Assembly (NCBI RefSeq): GCF_023983475.1
Contig: NZ_CP092712.1
Location: 2,046,001 to 2,110,000 of the forward strand
Direction: 5' to 3'
From: Aliivibrio fischeri ATCC 7744 = JCM 18803 = DSM 507
Lineage (GTDB): Bacteria > Pseudomonadota > Gammaproteobacteria > Enterobacterales > Vibrionaceae
Length of the DNA: 64,000 nt
Of this stretch, positions 20,582-31,837 are shown in pieces. The position numbers and the translations under genes were made by a program. The notes below the pieces were generated by a model. The model ran no database searches. It saw nothing but the letters and a program-made list of their open reading frames with translations, and was not told the origin of the DNA. How positions within the stretch are numbered: the first letter of the stretch is position 1; each line of letters opens with the position of its first letter.

Positions 20582-22120
20582 ATGAAAAATATTAAAGATG
20601 AATGGGTTCAAATTGCATTGGATCTCACCTCTGGATTATCAAGCAAAGATCGTTTTGAACGTTTATTATCAACGATCAGACATGCCTTAAAATGCGATGC
20701 TTCCGCTCTTCTATTATTTAAAAATCAATATTTTTCTCCTCTTGCTACCAACGGCTTAGACAGTGATGTCATTGGTCGTCGTTTTTCTATTTCTCAACAT
20801 CCTCGTTTAGAGGCAATTGCTCGAGCTGGAGACATTGTTCGATTTCCTTCAGATAGTGATTTACCTGATCCTTATGATGGTTTGATTGCTAACGAAGAGC
20901 GTCAGTTGCAGGTCCATTCATGTATTGGATTACCTCTACTGGTTAATGAGCGATTAATTGGAGCGGTCACAATAGATGCATTTGACCCTACTCAATTTGA
21001 TACATTCACAAACAAAGAGTTAAGAATAATCAGTGCATTAGCAGCAACTAGCTTGCATACCGCTTTATTGATGGAAAGATTAGAAAATCAATCGGGAGAA
21101 AACTCAAATAACTCATCATTTGAGGGATCATCTGATAATCATGTTGAAATGATTGGTGAATCCCTTGCAATGCAAGAGTTGCAAGCCAACATTAACGCCG
21201 TTGCTAATACAGAATTATCCGTATTAATTACGGGCGAAACAGGTGTAGGTAAAGAACTAGTTGCAAGTGCTTTACATCAAAGATCAGCACGCTCTCAACA
21301 AAACTTAGTGTATTTAAACTGCGCGGCATTACCTGAATCCGTTGCAGAAAGTGAACTATTTGGGCACGTTAAAGGCGCTTTTACTGGGGCGATCAGTAAC
21401 AGAAAAGGAAAATTTGAATCGGCTGATAATGGTACGCTATTTCTGGATGAGATAGGCGAGTTATCATTGGCTCTGCAAGCTAAATTACTGCGTGTTTTAC
21501 AATATGGTGATATTCAACGTATTGGTGATGACAACCATATTAAAGTAAATACACGAATTATCGCTGCTACCAACAAAACACTGAGTGATGAGGTAAAAAA
21601 TGGTGATTTTCGTGCTGACTTATATCATCGATTAAGTGTCTTCCCTATTTTTGTTCCACCGCTTAGAGACAGAGGTAATGACGTCACTTTACTCGTTGGT
21701 TACTTTGCTGAAAAAAGTCGTATTAAATTAGGGGCGACGAGTATACGAATCACACCAGAAGCCATCACTTTACTTAATGAATATTCATGGCCTGGGAACA
21801 TTCGAGAATTAGAGCATGTAATAAGCCGAGCTGCCGTTTTATCAAGAGCTCAAAATGACGATTCTGATTTAGTATTATCTCCTACACATTTCTTAATAAA
21901 AAAAGAAAACCATGCAGAAAAAAGCATAACGAATCAGATTGTTACATCACATTCAAAAAACACAAAAGATTTACGCTCTGCCACGGATGAATTTCAAGCT
22001 AATTTAATTAAAAAAACATATCAAGAACAGCAACAAAATTGGGCTGCAACAGCCAGAGCATTGCAACTTGATACAGGAAATTTACATCGTTTAGCAAAAC
22101 GGTTAAATCTAAAAGACTGA
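20582..22120 (+). CDS. norR: Nitric oxide-sensing sigma54 activator NorR
   Basis: 512 residues: N-terminal GAF domain (about 20-165) holding the non-haem iron NO sensor, AAA+ domain with Walker A GETGVGKE (218-225) and the sigma54-contact loop GAFTGA (265-270), and a C-terminal helix-turn-helix (NWAATARALQLDTGNLHRLA). The iron-site residues of E. coli NorR have counterparts here: Arg75, Asp96, Tyr98, Asp99, His112, Cys114 and Asp132. Divergent from norVW with the NorR boxes between, the classical layout. Confidence 0.96.
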   Translation: MKNIKDEWVQIALDLTSGLSSKDRFERLLSTIRHALKCDASALLLFKNQYFSPLATNGLDSDVIGRRFSISQHPRLEAIARAGDIVRFPSDSDLPDPYDGLIANEERQLQVHSCIGLPLLVNERLIGAVTIDAFDPTQFDTFTNKELRIISALAATSLHTALLMERLENQSGENSNNSSFEGSSDNHVEMIGESLAMQELQANINAVANTELSVLITGETGVGKELVASALHQRSARSQQNLVYLNCAALPESVAESELFGHVKGAFTGAISNRKGKFESADNGTLFLDEIGELSLALQAKLLRVLQYGDIQRIGDDNHIKVNTRIIAATNKTLSDEVKNGDFRADLYHRLSVFPIFVPPLRDRGNDVTLLVGYFAEKSRIKLGATSIRITPEAITLLNEYSWPGNIRELEHVISRAAVLSRAQNDDSDLVLSPTHFLIKKENHAEKSITNQIVTSHSKNTKDLRSATDEFQANLIKKTYQEQQQNWAATARALQLDTGNLHRLAKRLNLKD

Positions 22121-22127
22121 AAGCCAT

Positions 22128-22165
22128 AAAATCACATATTTTTACCGATATAATTATGTGATTTT
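22128..22165 (+). terminator. Hairpin after norR
   Basis: An 11-bp stem AAAATCACATA / TATGTGATTTT just beyond the norR stop; the T tract is only the end of the stem itself, so terminator strength is uncertain. Confidence 0.45.
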
Positions 22166-22236
22166 GCTCTCGGATCTGTCCCATGCATATTCTTTCTGTT
22201 AGAATCTGCCTCAAGTTTTATTAGTGGTGTTAAAGA

Positions 22237-23361
22237 ATGTCAGACAACAGCCAAAAGAAAGTCATCGTCGGTATGTCCGGTGGTGTGGATTCTTCAGTAT
22301 CAGCCTACCTACTTCAGCAACAAGGATACCAAGTTGAAGGTCTTTTCATGAAAAACTGGGAAGAAGATGACAACGAGGAATATTGTACTGCAGCCGAAGA
22401 TTTAGCAGATGCGCAAGCGGTGTGTGACAAATTAGGTATTCACCTTCACACCATTAACTTTGCTGCTGAATATTGGGATAACGTATTTGAATATTTCCTA
22501 GAGGAATACAAAGCGGGTCGTACACCAAACCCAGATATCTTATGTAATAAAGAAATTAAATTTAAAGCCTTCTTAGAATTTGCTGATGAAGTGCTTGATG
22601 CTGATTTTATTGCTATGGGTCACTACGTTCGTCGTACCTTCCCAACAGCTGAAGAAATCGCTAATGGTATTAAACCACAGATGTTACGTGGTTTGGACTC
22701 AAATAAAGATCAAAGCTACTTCCTATACACATTAAGCTCAGAGCAAGTTGCTCGTAGTTTATTCCCTGTAGGTGAACTTGAGAAACCAGAAGTACGCCGC
22801 ATTGCCGAAGAGCAAGATTTGATCACAGCGAAGAAAAAAGATTCAACAGGTATCTGCTTTATCGGTGAGCGTAAATTCACTGAATTCTTAGGCAAATACT
22901 TACCAGCACAACCAGGTAATATCGAAACACCTGAAGGTAAAGTGATTGGTCAACACCAAGGTTTGATGTATCACACTTTAGGTCAACGTAAAGGTCTACA
23001 CATTGGCGGCACCAAAGGCGGTGGCGGTAATGAAGATCCATGGTTCGTTGGTGAAAAAGATCTAAAACGAAACGTATTAATTGCAGTTCAAGGCAAAGAT
23101 CACCCATTATTGAAATCTCAAGGTCTATTGGCTTCTCAACTTCATTGGGTTGATCGCACACCGATTAAAGCACCATTGAGCTGTACGGTTAAAACACGTT
23201 ACCGTCAAACTGATATCCCTTGTACTATCATCCCAGTTGATGATGAAAACATTAAAGTGATTTTTGACGAGCCGCAAATTGCAGTGACTCCGGGTCAATC
23301 TGCAGTATTCTACTTAGACGAAGTATGTCTAGGTGGCGGTATTATCGAAGAGCGTATTTAA
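22237..23361 (+). CDS. mnmA: tRNA-specific 2-thiouridylase MnmA
   Basis: Catalyses sulfur transfer to U34 of tRNA Lys, Glu and Gln (mnm5s2U pathway). The PP-loop GMSGGVDSS is at residues 12-20; catalytic Cys103 ([12 protein letters not shown]) and Cys207 ([13 protein letters not shown]) are both present. 374 residues is full length. hflD starts 11 bp after the stop, and purB follows, the conserved mnmA-hflD-purB operon of gammaproteobacteria. Confidence 0.96.
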   Translation: MSDNSQKKVIVGMSGGVDSSVSAYLLQQQGYQVEGLFMKNWEEDDNEEYCTAAEDLADAQAVCDKLGIHLHTINFAAEYWDNVFEYFLEEYKAGRTPNPDILCNKEIKFKAFLEFADEVLDADFIAMGHYVRRTFPTAEEIANGIKPQMLRGLDSNKDQSYFLYTLSSEQVARSLFPVGELEKPEVRRIAEEQDLITAKKKDSTGICFIGERKFTEFLGKYLPAQPGNIETPEGKVIGQHQGLMYHTLGQRKGLHIGGTKGGGGNEDPWFVGEKDLKRNVLIAVQGKDHPLLKSQGLLASQLHWVDRTPIKAPLSCTVKTRYRQTDIPCTIIPVDDENIKVIFDEPQIAVTPGQSAVFYLDEVCLGGGIIEERI

Positions 23362-23372
23362 GGAGTTAACGC

Positions 23373-23990
23373 GTGGCAAACACTTTATTTGACAGAACCA
23401 TTGCATTTGCTGGCATTTGCCAAGCTGCAAGCTTAGTTCAAAAAATGGCAAAAGATGGTCACTGTGATCAAGAGGCGTTTGACACAGCTATTCAATCAAT
23501 TCTAGAAACCAACCCAAGTAATACGGTTGCTGTTTATGGAAAAGAATCAAATTTACGAATTGGCTTAGAGTGCTTAGTTCGCGATTTTGATAATACGCCT
23601 TCAGGTAGTGAATTAACTCGTTACCTTATTAGCCTTATGGCTCTAGAGCGCAAGCTAGCAGGTCATCGTGATGGCATGAGTAAATTAGGTGAGCGTATCG
23701 GTACTATCGAACGCCAGCTTGAGCACTTTGACATTCACGATGAACAAATGCTGAGTAATATTGCGAGCATTTACTTGGATGTGATCAGCCCAATGGGTCC
23801 ACGAATTCAAGTAACAGGTACTCCATCAGTTCTTCAACAACCGATGACTCAGCATAAGGTACGAGCTCTATTGTTATCAGGTATTCGCTCAGCCGTGCTG
23901 TGGCGTCAAGTGGGAGGCAAACGCCGTCACTTGATCTTTGGCCGAAAGAAAATGGTTGAGCAAGCAAAAATTATTCTCGCTCGAATTTAA
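23373..23990 (+). CDS. hflD: High frequency lysogenization protein HflD homologue
   Basis: 205-residue DUF489/HflD protein. In E. coli it is a membrane-associated protein that binds lambda CII and lowers lysogeny; the cellular function is unclear. No signal peptide; helical throughout, with basic C-terminus ([20 protein letters not shown]). Start is GTG at 23373 with AAGGAG about 8 bases upstream. Sandwiched between mnmA and purB as in E. coli. Confidence 0.93.
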   Translation: MANTLFDRTIAFAGICQAASLVQKMAKDGHCDQEAFDTAIQSILETNPSNTVAVYGKESNLRIGLECLVRDFDNTPSGSELTRYLISLMALERKLAGHRDGMSKLGERIGTIERQLEHFDIHDEQMLSNIASIYLDVISPMGPRIQVTGTPSVLQQPMTQHKVRALLLSGIRSAVLWRQVGGKRRHLIFGRKKMVEQAKIILARI

Positions 23991-23998
23991 AAAATTAA

Positions 23999-24031
23999 AG
24001 CCTACTTGATTTCAGGTAGGCTTTTTCCTTT
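23999..24031 (+). terminator. Terminator between hflD and purB
   Basis: Stem AGCCTAC / GTAGGCT (extendable by TTG/CAG) followed by TTTTT. It would partly uncouple purB from mnmA-hflD. Confidence 0.75.
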
Positions 24032-24050
24032 AACATTTATACATATCTAG

Positions 24051-25430
<1,380 letters not shown>

Positions 25431-25436
25431 TCTTTA

Positions 25437-25467
25437 TCAATTCAAGTAGTTTACTTACTTGAATTGA
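25437..25467 (+). terminator. Hairpin after purB
   Basis: TCAATTCAAGTA / ACTTGAATTGA stem 7 bp beyond the purB stop; T run weak, so partial terminator. Confidence 0.5.
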
Positions 25468-25489
25468 TCATAAAGACTAACAAGCAATA

Positions 25490-25534
25490 AAAAGCCCTGC
25501 GATACTCTTTATACAGAGACCATCACAGGGCTTA
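25490..25534 (-). terminator. Terminator of the 142-residue lipoprotein gene
   Basis: AAGCCCTG(T/C)GAT arms around a long loop; on the minus strand the stem is followed by TTTTT. Confidence 0.65.
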
Positions 25535-25553
25535 AATTTATACACTTATATTT

Positions 25554-25982
25554 CTACATTACACACTCTTGCATCTCTTTTACGCTTTCTACGCCTTTTT
25601 CAATCAAGCTTTGTGCATCTTCATTTGTGATTTTAGACATTACCTTATTTAGCAGTTTCTCTGCATTTGATTCAGATGAAGCCTCAACCAAACAACTATA
25701 TGCATTGGCAATGTGCTCTTGTATCTCAGTTAACGCCTTTGGATTGGTATAATCTGCATTTAATGCTTCATTAATTGATTCAGCAAACTCAGATGCAGAA
25801 CCAACAGCGCCATCAAATTGCTCTAAATTCAGGTCTTTAAAATCCATACTTTCTAATTTTGATTGCATGCTATCCACGGCTTGGTTAGCTGCATTTTGTG
25901 CCTTATCAATGGTTTCACTTGCATCATCACAACCCATCAAAGCAATCGAGCACAACAAAGGTAATAGTATTTTTTTATTCAT
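25554..25982 (-). CDS. Lipoprotein of unknown function
   Basis: 142 residues. Signal peptide MNKKILLPLLCSIALMGC with lipobox LMGC (Cys18), then an Asp pair at +2/+3 of the mature protein, which in E. coli-type Lol sorting would favour inner-membrane retention. The mature part is Ala/Glu/Asp-rich helical repeat-like sequence (SETIDKAQNAANQAVDSMQS) with a single Cys pair near the C-terminus. I do not recognise a family. Monocistronic, with its own terminator. Confidence 0.75.
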   Translation of the reverse strand: MNKKILLPLLCSIALMGCDDASETIDKAQNAANQAVDSMQSKLESMDFKDLNLEQFDGAVGSASEFAESINEALNADYTNPKALTEIQEHIANAYSCLVEASSESNAEKLLNKVMSKITNEDAQSLIEKGVESVKEMQECVM

Positions 25983-26221
25983 TTTCTTTCACCATTAAAA
26001 GTAATATAGATTTAACTAACATTCTAAGAATAACAGAAAAGCAATAAATAGAGAGAGTTAGCATGTGTCTAAATATGAATTATCAGTATAAACCAGCAAT
26101 TGTGAACTTAACGTGAATAGCAATAAGTACAAAACTTATAAAACATCCTTTCTTTTATTAAGGATTATTTATTTTCCGCCGATAAGTAAATCTATAAATA
26201 ATTATTTGAAATGGATTAATT

Positions 26222-28315
26222 ATGTTCAAATCAATAAAAACACGTATTGCAGTTAGCGCAGGTCTTGCAATATTCATAACTCTAAGTACAGCAATGTTTT
26301 TTACAACAGTGTCATATAACGGGGTAAATAAAGAGATCACTCAGCAAGTTTCAAATCAACTTGCTGCAAATATTGACTATAAATTGTTGTCTATCGCAGA
26401 CCAACAACGTGCCGAGTTAAACGGTCAATTTGCACCCGTAATCAGTAACCTAAAACAGTTACAGTCACTGTTAGAACTTTCAAACCAACATCAAGCAAAT
26501 GCAAGTCTTTTGGTTGAGCAATTCACGTCTTCTCTAAAAATTCAAAATGAAAGTGTATTTGCTGGGTATATGGTATGGGAAGAAACTAATTTCATTAAAG
26601 ATGACTCCGTACTCACACAAAAAGCGCTAAACAAGCAAGGCGTATTATCCCCATTTTTCTCTCCTACAGGTTCAAGCTTTGAAGCTTTAGGTATGGATAG
26701 CTTTAACAATACGTCTTTAAATAATAATGGTGAACGTATTGATGAATGGCATCTAGCTCCTTTTGAATCAGGAAAAAGTTTTGTTATGGAACCTTATTAC
26801 TACAATGTAAGAGGTAACCAAGAACTTATTACGACCATCAGCTTACCATTACTTTACAACAATAAAATTGTAGGTTCATTAGGATACGATTGGTCTATCA
26901 AAAGCTTCCAAGAAATCAGTAAAAAAGCAGCTCAATCTATTGGTATTCCAGAGGCCGCTGTTTCTATTGCATCATGGAACGGTACACTACTTTCGTTCAG
27001 CCAAAATGAAGAATTAGTCGGTAAAAAAGTAAAGGATGATTTCGCCAAAAACTGGGGACAAATCCAACAAGAAGCTCAAAATAAAACAGTTTTCTTAAAA
27101 GACATTGGACAATTTAAAACGGCGATTGCAACCATTGAAACAGGGTCTAAACCTTGGATCGTTATGGTTTCTATACCATCAAATGTATTACAAAAAGAGA
27201 TCACTGATTTTAATTCATTAAGTCATGAATTAAGCAATGATGCCCTTTCAAACGGCCTTCTAAGCGGTTTAATTTCATCGATTATCGGTATTGCTATTAT
27301 CTTTATTTTAGCAAGACAAATAGGTAATTCACTTATGAACTTAACCTCTCGTTTTGAAAATATTGCTCAAGGTGATGGTGACTTAACTCAACGAATTAAT
27401 ATTGATTCAAAAGATGAAATTGGTCAGTTAGCCTTCTGGTTTAACTCTTTTATTGAAAAAGTTCAGAACACATTACATAACGCAAAAGACACTGCTGAGT
27501 TAGTATCTCAATCTTCTATGAACACCATGGCAGAAACAGAGAAATCACAAGTTAAACTGCAAAACCAAGTGAATGAAGTAACTCAGTTGGCAACAGCAAT
27601 TAATGAAATGAGTGCAACGGCAATGGAAGTGGCTTCATCTGCACTACAAGCAGCGACAGCAGCAAGCCAAATTCAAACAAGCAGCGAAGATGGTCAAAAG
27701 ATCATGGATAGAGCTGCAGCTTCTGTTGAAGAACTAGCACAATTTATTAATGAAGCTCAAGAACAAGTGGTTAACCTATCAGCATCAAGCAATGATATTC
27801 AAAATATCTTGGCGGAAATTGGAGGTATTGCAGAGCAAACCAACCTACTTGCACTAAATGCTGCAATTGAAGCCGCTCGTGCAGGTGAATACGGTCGTGG
27901 TTTTGCGGTGGTTGCAGATGAAGTAAGAAATCTAGCGAGTCGTACGCAAACTTCTACTCAAGAGATCAATAACATGCTTGGTGTCCTACAACAAAATACT
28001 CAAAGTATTGTTACTGTAATGGATAACAGCCAAAAACAAGCATTATCAACAAAAGAAGAAACGTTAATTGCACAAGAAAATCTCAAAGAGATCAGCAGTG
28101 CAATTCTGGTTGCTAATGACATGAATAATCAAATAGCTTCGGCAGCTGAAGAGCAAAGCTCAGTATCAGAAGAAATTAATCGTAATGTTACAAGCATTAA
28201 TGAAGCAGCCAACGAAGTATTGTGTGATATGCAAACGTCACTAAAAGATACGGAAGAGCTAACCAAAGAAAGTCATTCATTAACTGAAAAATTAAATGAG
28301 TTCAAAACTCAATAA
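26222..28315 (+). CDS. Methyl-accepting chemotaxis protein with Cache-type sensor
   Basis: 697 residues. TM1 is about 9-31; the periplasmic region of about 310 residues looks like a double Cache (PDC) domain ([44 protein letters not shown]), which usually binds small organic ligands such as amino acids or carboxylates; TM2 about 343-366; HAMP; and a signalling domain with tip [19 protein letters not shown] near residue 553. Adjacent to the tctCBA carboxylate transporter (same strand, separate terminator), which hints at a related ligand but proves nothing. Confidence 0.93.
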   Translation: MFKSIKTRIAVSAGLAIFITLSTAMFFTTVSYNGVNKEITQQVSNQLAANIDYKLLSIADQQRAELNGQFAPVISNLKQLQSLLELSNQHQANASLLVEQFTSSLKIQNESVFAGYMVWEETNFIKDDSVLTQKALNKQGVLSPFFSPTGSSFEALGMDSFNNTSLNNNGERIDEWHLAPFESGKSFVMEPYYYNVRGNQELITTISLPLLYNNKIVGSLGYDWSIKSFQEISKKAAQSIGIPEAAVSIASWNGTLLSFSQNEELVGKKVKDDFAKNWGQIQQEAQNKTVFLKDIGQFKTAIATIETGSKPWIVMVSIPSNVLQKEITDFNSLSHELSNDALSNGLLSGLISSIIGIAIIFILARQIGNSLMNLTSRFENIAQGDGDLTQRINIDSKDEIGQLAFWFNSFIEKVQNTLHNAKDTAELVSQSSMNTMAETEKSQVKLQNQVNEVTQLATAINEMSATAMEVASSALQAATAASQIQTSSEDGQKIMDRAAASVEELAQFINEAQEQVVNLSASSNDIQNILAEIGGIAEQTNLLALNAAIEAARAGEYGRGFAVVADEVRNLASRTQTSTQEINNMLGVLQQNTQSIVTVMDNSQKQALSTKEETLIAQENLKEISSAILVANDMNNQIASAAEEQSSVSEEINRNVTSINEAANEVLCDMQTSLKDTEELTKESHSLTEKLNEFKTQ

Positions 28316-28338
28316 AATTTAAGTAACATCAGTAGTAA

Positions 28339-28379
28339 TAAAAAAGCCATGCAATCCATTGAATTGCGTGGCTTTTTTC
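28339..28379 (+). terminator. Terminator after the second chemoreceptor gene
   Basis: AAAAAAGCCATGCAAT / ATTGCGTGGCTTTTTT stem with loop CCATTGA and T tail. Confidence 0.8.
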
Positions 28380-28572
28380 GTTCCTAAAATCTGCATGAAC
28401 TTTATGAACTAAATTCCCTTTATGTTCTAAATATCCTTTATTTTCCCTATATAGAAAAAAAAGACTCAACCAAATAACATTTTCGCAACAACTAAGAAAA
28501 AGCAGTAAATAAGGTGAACATAAACAGCCCAAAGAGGTTGGTATCCCTACTATACATAAGGAAATGCTATTC

Positions 28573-29550
28573 ATGCTTACTTCATTTAAAAAACAGATCA
28601 CCGCTTCAATGATTGCAGCCACAGTTGCATTTTCAAGCTCAGCGATTGCTGCTGATATTGAAAAAATCCACTTTATTATCCCTGGAGGTGCCGGTGGTGG
28701 TTGGGATATGACCGCTCGTGGGACGGGTGATGTCTTATTAAAATCTGACATTATTGAACAAGCTTCCTACCAAAACCTCTCTGGTGGCGGTGGCGGTAAA
28801 GCAATTGCACATTTGATTGAAACCGCTGAACGCCAACCCGACACATTAATGGTGAACTCAACACCTATTGTGATCCGTTCTCTAAGCGGTATCTTCCCAC
28901 AATCATTTAGAGACTTGACACCAATTGCAGCAACCATTGCTGATTATGGAGCCATCGTCGTCAATAAAGACTCTAAGTATACGAGTTGGGAACAAGTCGT
29001 TGCTGATTTTGAAAAGAACCCTCGCTCAGTAAAAATCGCTGGAGGTTCAGCTCGTGGCAGTATGGATCATCTCGTAATTGCAGCCGCCTTTAAAGGTGAA
29101 GGATTTGATGCTCGAAAAGTTCGTTATATCGCTTATGACGCAGGTGGAAAAGCAATGGCAGCTTTATTGTCAGGTGAAACACCATTACTTTCAACAGGAC
29201 TTGGAGAAGTTCTTGAGATGTCGAAAAGTGGTCAAGTTCGCATCCTTGCGATTACAGCGCCAAAACGTTTAGATAGCGCTCCAGATATTCCAACGCTTAC
29301 TGAATATGGCAACGAAACTGTGTTTGCTAACTGGCGAGGTTTCTTTGCGGCACCTGGAACACCACAAGCAAAAATCGATGAGTATACTCAGGCATTTGAA
29401 AAAATGTACGAAACAGAGCAATGGACTGTGGTTCGTGACCGTAATGGTTGGATTGATAACTACAAGGGCGATAAAGATTTTTACGCTTTCCTTGAAGACC
29501 AAGAAAAACTCATGGGCGATTTAATGCGTGAACTTGGCTTTCTAAAATAA
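28573..29550 (+). CDS. tctC: Tripartite tricarboxylate transporter, periplasmic binding protein TctC
   Basis: Bug/TctC family solute receptor, 325 residues. Sec signal peptide MLTSFKKQITASMIAATVAF... cleaved after AIAA. PGGAGGGWDMTARG near the mature N-terminus is the family ligand-binding loop; GGSARGSMDH and AYDAGGKAMAALLSGE are further conserved. An in-frame ATG at 28564 is too close to AAGGAA (28558-28563); ATG 28573 is better spaced. First gene of tctC-tctB-tctA. Ligand probably a di- or tricarboxylate (citrate-like), not provable from sequence. Confidence 0.92.
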   Translation: MLTSFKKQITASMIAATVAFSSSAIAADIEKIHFIIPGGAGGGWDMTARGTGDVLLKSDIIEQASYQNLSGGGGGKAIAHLIETAERQPDTLMVNSTPIVIRSLSGIFPQSFRDLTPIAATIADYGAIVVNKDSKYTSWEQVVADFEKNPRSVKIAGGSARGSMDHLVIAAAFKGEGFDARKVRYIAYDAGGKAMAALLSGETPLLSTGLGEVLEMSKSGQVRILAITAPKRLDSAPDIPTLTEYGNETVFANWRGFFAAPGTPQAKIDEYTQAFEKMYETEQWTVVRDRNGWIDNYKGDKDFYAFLEDQEKLMGDLMRELGFLK

Positions 29551-29556
29551 CCTTTC

Positions 29557-29652
29557 AAGCTACCTTGGATCGGTTAATGACTCCTCCGGATATGGTTCAT
29601 TAATCCTCCTTGCTTTAGATGTGACTTGCTCTATTCCAAGGTAGCTTTTCTT
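29557..29652 (+). promoter_or_regulatory. Long-loop hairpin with T tract between tctC and tctB
   Basis: AAGCTACCTTGGA (29557-29569) pairs perfectly with TCCAAGGTAGCTT (29635-29647) and is followed by a T-rich tract, so it resembles a terminator with a 65-nt loop. Inside the loop GGTTAATGA and TCATTAATCC form a nested stem. It would stabilise the tctC mRNA end and reduce read-through into the membrane genes. Confidence 0.65.
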
Positions 29653-29687
29653 TTTTCATTGATTTAACCACCTCATGGAGAGAACTT

Positions 29688-30164
29688 ATGTCGTATTCTG
29701 GCTCTTCTCTATTATGTCGTGACCGTGTTGGCGCAGTTATATTTTTAATTGTCTGTCTCTGTTATGGCTACCAAACCAGTTTAATCCCTTTATTTCCTGG
29801 CGATGAATATGAGCCCTTCACCGCTCGTACGCTCCCTTATCTATTAACATTTGCAGGAATATTCCTTTCATTACTTCTTATCGTTACAGCTCAACCCGAT
29901 GAAAAAAGTGGCGCTGTTCTAGGTTTTAATTGGAAGCTATTGTTTGGTTTTATTAGTTTAATGGTTCTGTATGGCATCGGATTAACTTGGTTAGGTTTTG
30001 TTTTAGCGACCAGTTTCTTCTTACTTGCAGGATTTTATTTATTGGGTGAGAGACGAAAATCTATATTATTTGGAGCATCCTTCCCATTTGTTACTGGATT
30101 TTGGTTGCTGCTGACTAAAGGCTTAGATATTTATCTAGAACCCGGCTATCTATTTATTGGTTAG
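29688..30164 (+). CDS. tctB: Tripartite tricarboxylate transporter, small membrane subunit TctB
   Basis: 158 residues with four hydrophobic segments (about 14-30, 47-65, 80-97 and 100-135), the TctB topology. GAGAGAA lies 8 bases before ATG 29688. Lies 138 bp after tctC behind a long hairpin and 18 bp before tctA. Confidence 0.88.
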   Translation: MSYSGSSLLCRDRVGAVIFLIVCLCYGYQTSLIPLFPGDEYEPFTARTLPYLLTFAGIFLSLLLIVTAQPDEKSGAVLGFNWKLLFGFISLMVLYGIGLTWLGFVLATSFFLLAGFYLLGERRKSILFGASFPFVTGFWLLLTKGLDIYLEPGYLFIG

Positions 30165-30182
30165 TAATTAAAGGAATTAGTT

Positions 30183-31709
30183 ATGTTAGATGGAATTTTA
30201 TCAGGTTTATCTACTGCGATTATGCCGACCAATTTAATGATGGTAATGCTCGGTTGTTTTGTCGGAACTTTTATTGGAATGCTGCCTGGGTTGGGACCAA
30301 TTTCCGCCATTGCGTTAATGATCCCAATTAGCTATGGGTTAGATCCTGCGTCAGGCATGATCTTAATGGCAGGCGTTTATTATGGTGCTGTTTTCGGTGG
30401 CTCTACCTCATCTATCCTAATCAATGCTCCGGGGTGCTCTTCAACGGTTGTCACTGCCTTCGATGGCTACCCTATGGCACAAAAGGGGCAAGCAGGTAAA
30501 GCACTCGCGCTCGCGGCTTATTCTTCTTTTACCGGCGGTACACTATCGGCAATCATGCTATTAGTTGCGGCTCCTGCCTTAGCGAAAGTTTCCTTAAGTT
30601 TCCAATCTTCTGATTATTTTGCCTTAATGCTTGTTGGACTTTCCGCGGTTGCTGCATTTGCAGGTAAAGGTCAAGTCATTAAGGCGTGGATGATGACAGT
30701 TCTCGGCTTAATGCTTTCAACCGTAGGAATCGATAAAGGTGTTGGTGTTGAGCGCTTTACTTTTGGATTAACCGATTTAATGGATGGTTTTAGCTTCTTA
30801 TTACTGGCTATGGCAACATTCGCGTTAGGGGAAACCTTAATGGGAATTTTAAAACCAGAACAAGACACGCGTGAAGATGAACAAAGAAAAATGTCTGATT
30901 TAGGTAGTATGAAAATCACCAAAGAAGAAGTGAAAGAAGTTGCGCCGGTTGCAGTTCGTTCATCCATTCTTGGTTTCTTTACTGGCGTACTACCCGGTGC
31001 CGGCGCTACCATTGCTGCATTTTTAAGCTATGGTATGGAGAGAAACCTTGCACCTAAAGAGAAAAAAGAAAAGTTTGGTAAAGGCAGCATTCGTGGTCTT
31101 GTCGCACCAGAATCAGCCAATAATGCTGCATCAAGTGGCTCTTTTGTTCCACTACTGACTTTAGGTATTCCGGGATCTGGTACCACCGCGATAATGCTTG
31201 GTGCGCTTATTGCCTATGGTATTCAGCCGGGCCCAAGATTGTTTGTAGATCACCCTGATATTTTTTGGTCTGTCATTATCTCAATGTATTTCGGTAATAT
31301 TGTTTTAGTCATCCTTAACTTGCCATTGATCCCTTACATTTCAAAATTATTAGCAGTACCAAAAACCGTATTAATGCCGATGGTACTATTCTTCTCGATT
31401 ACAGGAGTTTACTTAGTTTCCTTTAATACCGTTGATGTTTTTATCATGATATTAATTGCAATTGTGGCTATTGCATTAAGGCTAGCTAACTTCCCTCTCG
31501 CTCCACTACTACTCGGGTTTATTTTAGGGGGAATGATGGAAGAAAATTTGCGTCGAGCGTTAATGATCAGTGATGGTGAATTAAGTTTCTTATGGGAGCG
31601 TCCTATCACCCTGACTTTTACCGCTATCGCTGCGATAGTACTAATATTACCAATGGTTCTCTCTATAATAAATAAAGTAATCCGCCCTAAGATGGCATTA
31701 AAGTCATAA
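30183..31709 (+). CDS. tctA: Tripartite tricarboxylate transporter, large membrane subunit TctA
   Basis: 508 residues, about 11-12 transmembrane helices. The family signature GMLPGLGPISAIALMIPISYG near the N-terminus and its inverted repeat GVLPGAGATIAAFLSYGMERN in the second half are intact, as is FGGSTSSILINAPG. It is the translocation channel; TctC delivers substrate and cation gradient drives uptake. AAGGAA precedes ATG 30183. Confidence 0.93.
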   Translation: MLDGILSGLSTAIMPTNLMMVMLGCFVGTFIGMLPGLGPISAIALMIPISYGLDPASGMILMAGVYYGAVFGGSTSSILINAPGCSSTVVTAFDGYPMAQKGQAGKALALAAYSSFTGGTLSAIMLLVAAPALAKVSLSFQSSDYFALMLVGLSAVAAFAGKGQVIKAWMMTVLGLMLSTVGIDKGVGVERFTFGLTDLMDGFSFLLLAMATFALGETLMGILKPEQDTREDEQRKMSDLGSMKITKEEVKEVAPVAVRSSILGFFTGVLPGAGATIAAFLSYGMERNLAPKEKKEKFGKGSIRGLVAPESANNAASSGSFVPLLTLGIPGSGTTAIMLGALIAYGIQPGPRLFVDHPDIFWSVIISMYFGNIVLVILNLPLIPYISKLLAVPKTVLMPMVLFFSITGVYLVSFNTVDVFIMILIAIVAIALRLANFPLAPLLLGFILGGMMEENLRRALMISDGELSFLWERPITLTFTAIAAIVLILPMVLSIINKVIRPKMALKS

Positions 31710-31741
31710 CCTACTCAAATCCCGAATTGAAGTAAACTAAG

Positions 31742-31770
31742 CACCAATACTAAGAAAAGTATTGGTGTTT
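31742..31770 (+). terminator. Terminator after tctA
   Basis: Stem CACCAATAC / GTATTGGTG with loop TAAGAAAA, then TTTATT. Confidence 0.7.
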
Positions 31771-31837
31771 ATTCCTCTGCTGTCATTTCTTTTTTTCATG
31801 CTACAATCCCCTTCTATTCATATATCTGAGATTTCAC

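Noticed and set aside
30671-31012. Minus-strand ORF of 113 codons opposite tctA
   Set aside because: Antisense shadow of a conserved membrane protein gene.
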